A stretch of DNA of 64,000 nt, taken from NCBI GenBank assembly GCA_027575805.1, contig JANBPU010000002.1, positions 1 to 64,000 on the forward strand, in the 5' to 3' direction. Of this stretch, positions 56,175 through 64,000 are shown piece by piece. The notes below the pieces were generated by a model, which saw only the letters and a program-made list of their open reading frames with translations, was not told the origin of the DNA and searched no databases. Numbering within the stretch: the stretch's first letter is position 1; every line of letters begins with the position of its first letter. Made by a program: the position numbers and the translations under genes. The DNA comes from Mycoemilia scoparia (lineage: Eukaryota > Kickxellomycota > Kickxellomycetes > Kickxellales > Kickxellaceae).

Positions 56175-57976
56175 CCATGTGTGTGCACATGTCTTGAGTG
56201 TTAGTAGGAAGGTGTGAGAAAATCAATGCAAGGTGAGACCATTGTTAGTCTTACCAATACTTTGACCAAACACGAAGGTTCTATGTGGTTCTTGAGGTCC
56301 CTGGCGGTCATAAGGATTTTTGTACCTCCATGGGACCAGGGCCATGTCTGCATAAATTTCTTTGTGTGCGCAAGGCTATGTGCGTGTCTGCGGTGGAATA
56401 GCATGAGAATGCTCGACACCACCACAGCTGCAAGCCGTCGCCCTAAAGAGCTTCAAACAGAGGCCCATGAGGCAACGATTATGGGATGCGGTCCTGGTGA
56501 CTCCTCAACATGGCTGCTTGAGTAGTAGAGTGGGCACAAAATGTTCTTCCGGGCCACAAGCTTGATATACGCCGGCCCGATTATGAGGGGTGATGAACTG
56601 GCTGGGATCAACTAAGCGCAGTGATCGGATTCTGTAGAATGTCGCACAGCATGCCGAATATCTGCGAGCTGGACCATCGTCCTGGTGGCCGCCACTGCTG
56701 GAAAAAGGTCCAGTATGATCTCTTTTTGATGCCTTTGTGATTGATTTGGTCATTTGTGCTAGGGAATGCGCATGTATAATCGGCAAACCCACAGCAGGGA
56801 CCACAATAGCCACCACTGGCGATCGTGCCATATTTGGGAATCTTGAACCCATCCGGAAACTGAGTAGAATCGTATTTCCCACACTACTGGAATTCAGCTC
56901 AATGTGCGAAGGAATAGCCATTGAGACAGTTTGGCAAAGACACCAAGATTCTTGGTTAAATTCATGCTTTGGACCAGGCTGGCACTCAGCTTTCCTAAAA
57001 ATATCTCAAGCGGGCGGGGTCTCTGATGCGAAGGCTGTGTGATGGAACCGTAGCGTTTTTCCACAGGCTGACTCGTCGGAAATAGTCTCAGGCTGTTTGC
57101 GTATTCTTGACATGACCATCTGTCATGTAACGTATATTTAGCCAAGCTTCTCGAAGGCGAATCGCGCCAGGCGGCTTGCAAGCAAAAGCGAGCATCGCGC
57201 ATACAAGTCGAGGCAAACCAGAATGTGCCGCCGTGCTCCACACATTGGCGTGCCTACTTTGCTAGATGCGGTGGAGGACTTCGAACACTGTTGACTCTGC
57301 GGCAAACTCTCTGGCTTCATGTCCCCATTGTAAAATGCTGTGGCAAGCGATTTACGTTGTGCTAGCCTCAACCTTCTTTTTTGCTTCCGTCTCATATTTG
57401 TGCCTGTCTTTGATACTTTATGTTCTTGTTCGTTTAGGCCTTTTGCTATAGCTTTCTATCTCTATCCGCCTGTGTCTAGCACTCCACCTTGATACTGAGC
57501 CCCTGGACTCCACTTGGTTAGCTCCAGAGCGCACCGCTTCCTGGCCCCACTACCACCACAACCTCCACCACCTCCCCCACACGCCTGCGCACTAACTTTA
57601 GGACGAGCCCACTACCACTTGACTGGACCACATATATAGCACATAGCACTTTAGTCTATAGCAAGCAGTATTGTTGTTCACTACTTCTTGTGCCCGAGTG
57701 TCCCTCAGCCCTGTGGGCACCAAACCCTCTTGTGCGTTGGCCTTTACACAATATCCACATAGGCCAGCCTAATAAACCACCAAATATTTGCTGCTGTTAC
57801 GGCCCAGCTTTCTTTGTTCGTTGCCGCCTATCCAATACTACAGAAATATTGGTGTGAGGGCACATACCAACATACGCAGCACAAATCCTCAGTCACCAAG
57901 TTTGCTATTTTGTCTATCCATCCCCACCCTCCAACCTATTACTGCTCATCACTGACATCAATTGTAACATATTCTC
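56175..57976. other. 1.8-kb gene-free region upstream of the BED-NIF3 gene
   Basis: The longest stretch without a supported gene. It is less AT-rich than most spacers and has CT-rich patches toward the right (57470-57600 and 57900-57975). Open frames are short and on both strands, with no domain or splice logic. It may be a long promoter or 5' leader for the 57977 gene, or hold a noncoding RNA. Confidence 0.45.
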
Positions 57977-60193
57977 ATGAGATCCCCATCCCCCATTCCA
58001 CAAAAAAATAAGGCTGTTTCTCCTGCTCAAACTCCAACCACCCTACCCCACAACCATACGCATTCTGGCCCTTCCTTGCTCTATGAAGAAAAGATCCAAA
58101 TATCTCAATCCGAATCGAGCCTCTCAAATAAAGTTCCTGATACTACTACCACTACCAAAGAGTTAGAATTTAAGCGATTCGCATTCACAAAGCCATACCC
58201 ACCACATATTACTACCACAATGTCACTCCCATCAACATCTTTGGGCAGTGGTGCATCAAAGACAGAGTCAATACTGACATCAGCATCGCCAAATGAGTCT
58301 GTGGTATTTTCACCTGAACATACTCCTAGTGTAACAGCAACAGCGGCAGCGGCAACGGCAGGCACTGCTACTACTAGCCGTGGACCAATAAATCAACTAC
58401 GACCATTGGCTGACCACCGGCGCCCAAGATCAAATACATCACCCCCAGTTGTTCCAAACAGTATAAGAGGAAGAAGCGGTGCTACTTCTACTCAATACCA
58501 CAGTGTTCAGCCGCCCCAGCAACAACAGCAGCAACAACAACAGCAGTCGTCTGCACCAATTCGCCATCGGCGGGAATCAACTCGGCGTTTGAGCTCTGTA
58601 GTATGGAGCGAGGATGGATTTAAAAGGTTAGAGTCAGGGATAAGTCGTTGTCGAGTGTGTGGAAAGGAGTATTCAAAGGGATCTTCAACTGGTACTCTAA
58701 AACGTCACTATGAAACGCATCAGCCTGGTGGATCGCACCACCCATATCACTATTCTGGCCAAAGCAGTACTCCTGTCCACCTACAACATCCACAGCATAT
58801 TGGTGGCAGGCCTTGGTCTCCGGTTAGCCGCTATAGTCAGCAACACTATCCTCTCCCACCTGACCATATACCACATCATAGCAGCCCACCAGGCTCACCA
58901 AGAACCTATCGTGGACCACCCATTAGCGAGCCAGTAGGCACAACATCCGGCTCACTATTTGAAAAGCTGCTAGCCGAGCCACCAAATTCTGCTGAACCAC
59001 AATATTTTCCTAGCAACCGCTTTCTACCTCAACCAATGCCACAGCTGCCTCCATCAACATCAACATCGCCACATCGACCAGCTGTTTTGTCTCCTACAAA
59101 AAACACAAATACAGCTTTCTCCCGCCCACATCATCACTATCGGTCTTCTTCTGTTATTACCGCTTCGACCCCATTTCCTTCATTGCTTTCACATCCTGCC
59201 CATTCGCCGCCCTTCCAACGCCCACCTACAATTATGCTTTTGAATCGTGTTTATGATTGCATGCAGCGACTTGCTCCATTAAGTCTTGCAGCCAGATCCT
59301 GGGACAATGTCGGAATTCTGCTTGAGGCCCCCAGCCCAAGACCAAAAGCTACTCGAGTCTTTTTGACCATCGATTTGACCCCTCAGACGCTTAAGGAAGC
59401 TATCGATGATCCAACTGTTGGTGTCATCGTTGCCTACCATCCACCAATTTTCCGCTCCCTAAAATGTTTGACTATGGCCGATACTAAGCAAAGCATTATA
59501 CTGCAGTGTGCTGCAGCAGGCGTTTCTATATACTCACCCCATACATCACTGGATAGCTGCGCTGGTGGAATTAATGACTGGCTGGCCTCGATTGTTGGTC
59601 CAGGAACAGTTGTCCCTATAAACCCTGCTAATGAGATAGATGCTTGTGGCCAAAGTGGAGCCGGAGAAGGTCGAATCCTGACTTTAACGCAACCAAGACA
59701 CCTTTCAGAGATTATTAATGATGTAAAGGTGAAGATCGGCCTCCTACACAGTAAGCATTTTTATATACATCTCCACTGAATATCAAAATTGCATTTATTG
59801 TCCCTTAAGTTATATCCAATGTTGACAAAATGCTGTCTTGTATTTTGATAAACTATAGTCAGAGTAGCACGCTCATCAGCCCAGGAAAAGGATGGATCGG
59901 CACCACTTATTCGAACTGTGGCCATATGTGCTGGTTCAGGATCCTCGATATTGCTGCCCAGCAAAGCAGATCTTTATCTAACAGGTGAAATGAGCCATCA
60001 TGAAATGCTTGCCGCAATAGCAAAGGGTACAAGCTGTATTCTTACTGAACACTCCAACTCTGAGAGGGGATTTTTGCATCATAGACTCCAGCCTCAGCTA
60101 GCTGCAGACCTAAATGCATCGCTTGCACCAAACGAACCCTCACTTGATGTAATTACCAGTCAATTAGACCGCGACCCTGTGTCAATTGAATAA
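57977..60193 (+). CDS. BED-type zinc finger fused to a NIF3/DUF34 domain
   Basis: Two exons (57977-59750, 59859-60193) give 702 residues. Residues 1-200 are low-complexity, Ser/Thr/Pro-rich, with a run of ten Gln at 181-190. A BED/C2H2-like finger follows: CRVCGKEYSKGSSTGTLKRH with Cys225, Cys228, His244 and His248. Residues 250-419 are Pro/His/Ser-rich. From Met420 (59234) a full NIF3 domain begins: MLLNRVYDCMQRLAPLSLA, SWDNVGILLEAP, AYHPPIF, SPHTSLDSCAGGINDWLA, and in exon 2 ADLYLTGEMSHHEMLAA and TEHSNSERG, the metal-site motifs of the family. NIF3 proteins are conserved but of uncertain function. The frame is open without a stop between both parts. Alternatively, translation or transcription could start at Met420 to make NIF3 alone. 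Confidence 0.85.
58517..58546 (+). repeat. CAG/CAA microsatellite encoding poly-Gln
   Basis: Ten glutamine codons, mixed CAG and CAA, upstream of the BED finger. Mixed codons suggest selection for the Gln run rather than pure slippage. Confidence 0.85.
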
Positions 60194-60590
60194 TAGAATA
60201 TACTATCCATTCAATACGATGCAGATGCACACATTTATATTATATAGTCATTGACATTATTATATTTGGCATTCTTTTAATAATTGTTATTTCATACCGC
60301 TACTACCCATTCATGTGTTTATTTTATTATTTACATATAGCCCTTATTATTTTTATCATGCATTTAAGTTCTTATAAGCTTATTAGAAAGCTTTCCATTT
60401 ATTATAAGCCCACCTGCAGCATTATGAAAAATGTAGTATAAGAATTGATTGATATTTGAAAAGCTGCCCATAACACATTCTAGACATCTGTGCGTTTATT
60501 AGGCCAAAAATTTTAAGCAAAAAAATAAGTAGTATTGTATGCGACGTGGATAAGGCAAACACCGTTTTGTTGTGACTGTACAAGTTATAC
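60194..60590. other. AT-rich intergenic spacer
   Basis: 3' end of the BED-NIF3 gene and promoter of the small basic protein gene. No repeats or genes are seen. Confidence 0.5.
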
Positions 60591-60956
60591 ATGGGTAAAT
60601 CAGCAAAGGCTCTAAAACGCCCATCGCGGCAGCAGAGGGAAATCAAAAAGGCCAATTCGGAGGAGAGTTCTGACAGAGCTCTAAAGAGCCTTAAAAGCAG
60701 AATAACTAACGGTGGAGTGACAAAACCTAATGCCACTAAGGTTACCAAAGCGAAGAAGGGGGGTGCATCCTTGGCCAACAAACTAAAGAAAAGAGCACAC
60801 GACGGCCAGGATTCAGAGGAAAGAGAAGTAGTATCGGTTCCTTCAGCTAGCGGCGTGGTTTTACTTGGTCAGCAAAATGGTCCATCAACAAAGCCAAGTA
60901 AAAAAGGCAAAAATCAGAGCAAAGATTATCTACGACTTTTTGAGAAAAGGCACTAG
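60591..60956 (+). CDS. Small lysine-rich protein, possibly a ribosome-assembly factor
   Basis: One exon, 121 residues. It starts MGKSAKALKRPSRQQREIKK and is very basic throughout, with TKVTKAKKGGASLANKLKKR in the middle and a short end, SKDYLRLFEKRH. The N-terminal Pro-Ser-Arg motif and overall basic character recall small nucleolar or pre-60S factors such as Alb1, but this is a weak resemblance and no domain was firmly recognised. Base composition and the clean single frame support it as a real gene. Confidence 0.6.
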   Translation: MGKSAKALKRPSRQQREIKKANSEESSDRALKSLKSRITNGGVTKPNATKVTKAKKGGASLANKLKKRAHDGQDSEEREVVSVPSASGVVLLGQQNGPSTKPSKKGKNQSKDYLRLFEKRH

Positions 60957-61464
60957 GACCCAAAAAAAACAACAATAATATTTTTAAATCAATATTTGTT
61001 TTATAAAAAGCCAACACTAGCAATACTTTATTTCGATTTGTTTGATATACTATACTAGTTGAAATAATAGACAGTGGAAGGCATTGGTTCTTGGACAGGA
61101 CATAAATAAATGCAATGTAGAAATAAATATTACAGCATCTATTGTTCTATTAGAGGATTAACAATGTGCTGAAATCCATTCAATCAATCTTATAAAACTA
61201 TACGATCGGTATCTTCAAATATCCCAAAACAATCATGGGTAAAAAGATTATGAGTCTACGTTATAGTAGCCATGAAATAGAAATGAGACCAAGTTTCATA
61301 TATTTGCATTTAATCTTGTGCAAGAAACATTTATTGGTGGTTAATGCAGTTATTATAGAAAACGGCGGAACATAAGCGTCATGGTTACAGGGAATTAAAC
61401 TACAGAAAAAAGAAACGATACTGAAGCAATTCGAATAGTGGTTGCCAACATATGTTTATATAAA
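60957..61464. other. Convergent intergenic spacer
   Basis: Between the small basic protein gene and the cullin gene, both ending here. AT-rich; no feature is seen. Confidence 0.5.
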
Positions 61465-64000
61465 TTATGAGATGTACTCATAGTGGTCTGGTATAGATTT
61501 GGCTCTTTCCATGTACTCCTTTTCGATCAGTCCTTCTATCTGCTGCTTAATAAGTTTTGGCTGAGCTGCAAATCTGGGAAGAAGCTGTGTGACAACTTCA
61601 TTCACCAAATCAGTGTGTGATATGGTCTTGCGGGCTTTCATTATACGAACAATAGCTGCCTGCATCAAGATCTTTCGGCTTTCTTCAACCTTCTCGCTAG
61701 CTTCTGCGTCCTCAAGCTTGCTTTCTGATTTAAGTTGAATATCCAGATTAACGTGTCTCTGCTTGGGCTTGAACTTGAAATCAAGGTTCAAACGAAGTGA
61801 CATATCTGGTCCAGGCTTAGTGTTGCTTGGCTCGGGCAAAATAACACCAGTGTGTATAAGAACAGACACAGCATTTTTCATTACCTCAGAATGGAGGGCA
61901 ATTGCCTGCTTGTCTTGGGGATCAGACCGAGAGGTGTCAGCAATGACCTTCTCCCAGGGGATACTCTGGGCTTTGTCATCGAAAAGGCTCAAAACCGAAT
62001 ACTGGAGGGTTGATGCAGTAAAGTATTGTCCCTTTCGTATAGGGGTGTTCAAGTAAGTGGGCACGATTTCAACCTTCGAGTGTTTCCACAAAGGGTTTAG
62101 AGCTCGCCCTTCGTGCATCTGGTTGTAATACTGAGGAACTTTTTCCCAGGTACGAGCAAGATTCTCAGGCAGTTTCAAGGAGGTTTTATCAGCCTTTAGA
62201 GGCCAGCGGTTATTGGTTAGAATTTTGACAGAAAAGTCGTAGCCACATTTTCCAATGTTTCTTGCAAGAGTCTCGCTAAACTCGCCACTAATCTGTATAT
62301 CATTGAGCATACTGTCAAGCTTGATGAAGGATTGCTTTTCTTCAACCATTCCGTCTAGACTAAGAATGCTCTTTTCAAACTCTATAGACTCATAGTTGTT
62401 GCTAATGAGACGGCGGCTAAGATTTTGGCGATATCTCTCAGCAAACATATCCTTGGCAATCAGGAACTTTGAGATGTTAAGAACAGGCTTTATAAGATCT
62501 ATCCTTTCCTGCACTGATAGTTTACTAGCCCTCTTCAGCAGATAGTCACAATAGGTTGAAATTAATTCAGCAGCCTTCTTATGAGCGAGATCCTTTCTCT
62601 TGTCTGGTTTATCGTTGGATGGCGGCAGGATAATGTCGCTGTTTAAAAACTCGGAAATCCCCTTGCTCAAATACTCGTTAAAACCAGTATCATGCTTGTT
62701 GAAGTCCTCTGAATTTTTATCAGCATTGTAGAATGAGCTGTTAAGTATAGCAGAGTATTCATTGTATATACGAAGCGACTCGTTGACAAAGCTTTCGGCC
62801 AACTGTTGGGGCTTGAGTCCTTTGTCAATTCGGCTTATCGCATCAGTACCAGCCTCGACAATCTTTTGTTTGAACTTCTCACGGAGGCTAGTTAGGCCGT
62901 TGTTAATACGCACCAGTAGATTATATAAACGAAGCAGCTCTTCTGCGCGGTTCTCATCCAAGAGTGTTTCAAATACGCTTTTGAGACTCTCTTGGCATTC
63001 CTCAATGAGAACCGTGACAATTGTATCGAGCAACTTCTGCTTAGAGTCAGGGTGAAGCAGTTGATCTGCTAGTTTATTTTCTCGGATCATAATATCTTCG
63101 ACTGCTTTCATATAATCAAGAATTCTTCCGGTGGTAGACAGATCCTTGTTCCTCTGCTCATAGAAGGCTCGCGACTCGATTAGGAACTGCTTTTCAAAGT
63201 TGTTGTCGTAGAAGTCCTTAGTCTCGACCTCCATGTGCCTCTCAACACCAAGACTGACTATAAATATGTAATGTATAGGCATGGTAAATATGGAAGTGCA
63301 TGGAAAATGGTTCTAGATACAAGAACAAAACATACCAAAAGAGTCTGTGACATCCTTCACCAAGCTTTCCTTGATGCCTATTTTATTGCGATACTGTGAT
63401 ACCTGGTCAAACACAGCATGCAAGAGTGATGCTTGGATATTTTCGTCCATCATCTGCTTCCAATATATGAGCATGAGCTAGTGGGATAGAAAATAAAGCA
63501 TTCCACATGTAACGACTGGTTTTACAATCCTATGAAATAGACATGCTGGAAGTAATACGATACCTTTTTGATCCCAACAGCATCACCGCCCTCATCTCTA
63601 TTGCGCTTAATCCAGTGCTGGTTCAGGTAGGAAAAGATGTCGTTGATTGTTTTTGTCGACTTAACAAAGTGGCTCCACTCTTCAGAATAGTACTTTAGAA
63701 GCTTTTCTCCAGAAAGCTCTCGCATAATCTAAAAATGAGTTAGCCGATATGTGATGTGAGTGTGTGTATTCTTTTAAAATCAAATGATGAGGGTATGTGT
63801 GGATGCTGCATTTACCTTCATTTTTTCTTCAATGTGGGTCTTCAAAAACCTGTCAATAGAAAGGTAGAGATCCTTTCCTCTGATGAAGTAGGCTGGATAG
63901 ATAGAGTCACAAAAATACGTTAGATATGGTACCAAAGATCGGCCAGCACATAAAACACGATATATGATGAACCGCAATATCCGTTGGAAGAGTAAGCAAC
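61465..64000 (-). CDS. Cullin, CUL1-like, 5' end off the window
   Basis: Scaffold of a cullin-RING ubiquitin ligase. At least four exons are visible (about 63890-63816, 63726-63564, 63474-63338 and 63264-61465); the start lies beyond 64000. N-terminal cullin repeats: KDLYLSIDRFLKTHIEEKMK, KLLKYYSEEWSHFVKSTKTI, IFSYLNQHWIKRNRDEGG. Then LLRLYNLLVRINNGLTSLRE. The cullin-homology region has AKDMFAERYRQNLSRRLISN and PLWKHSKVEIVP. The neddylation site is intact: IVRIMKARKTISHTDLVNEV, with the lysine after Met. The end is IEKEYMERAKSIPDHYEYIS. The N-terminal exons resemble CUL1 most; CUL5-like features in the middle leave the subtype open. Confidence 0.9.

Noticed and set aside
56214..57451. Several overlapping short frames on both strands
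   Set aside because: None has a domain or joins by plausible introns; likely chance frames in a less AT-rich spacer.

Overview
The window looks like a nuclear chromosome segment of an AT-rich, early-diverging (zygomycete-grade) fungus. Genes are close together and carry many short GT-AG introns, mostly 60-150 bp. Complex I subunits, a cullin, an NuA4 subunit, a misato homologue and a metazoan-type WW-MyTH4-RhoGAP sit together. The ER retention signal is KDEL, and the transposons are fungal types. The exact lineage cannot be fixed from sequence reading alone; Kickxellomycotina, Mucoromycota or a relative are guesses.

Layout. 1-4160 is a transposon nest: a broken minus-strand retrotransposon gag split by a 1,572-bp Tc1-like element with 224-bp terminal inverted repeats, then two LTR-like copies and a loose Tc1 end. 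4437-9363 holds a divergent pair, a Sec4/Rab8 GTPase and the nucleoporin Nup93/Nic96. 10610-13730 is glycogen phosphorylase. 15387-24280 holds an A20/AN1 zinc-finger protein, the complex I NDUFA9 subunit, an ACSF3-type acyl-CoA synthetase and an HSF-type transcription factor. 25552-34333 holds an ankyrin protein, the NuA4 subunit Eaf7, a KDEL protein disulfide isomerase, an ARHGAP39-like WW-MyTH4-RhoGAP and riboflavin kinase. 34867-43234 holds Spb1, a PPR-like protein and the MBOAT acyltransferase Ale1. 43777-46368 holds two secreted proteins, one kelch and one glycine-rich. 46990-56174 holds a small complex I subunit (PDSW/NDUFB10 type), Fcf2, a TUG/ASPSCR1-like UBX protein, misato/Dml1 and a family-16 methyltransferase. 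57977-60956 holds a BED-finger/NIF3 fusion ORF and a small basic protein. A cullin-1-like gene runs off the right edge.

The genes are mostly unrelated housekeeping genes rather than one pathway. Loose themes are ribosome biogenesis (Spb1, Fcf2, perhaps the small basic protein), mitochondria (NDUFA9, NDUFB10, ACSF3, a probable PPR protein) and secretion (Sec4, PDI, the two secreted proteins). Three gene pairs are head to head over 180-285 bp.

The most notable findings are (i) one ORF that fuses a BED-type zinc finger to a complete NIF3/DUF34 domain; (ii) three families of short TIR or palindromic elements, of which family 1 has 14 recognisable copies, many inside introns, including three in one intron and two back to back sharing a single TA; (iii) a Tc1 element whose long terminal repeats are themselves built like small inverted-repeat elements; and (iv) three GC-AG introns with the same GCAAGT donor.
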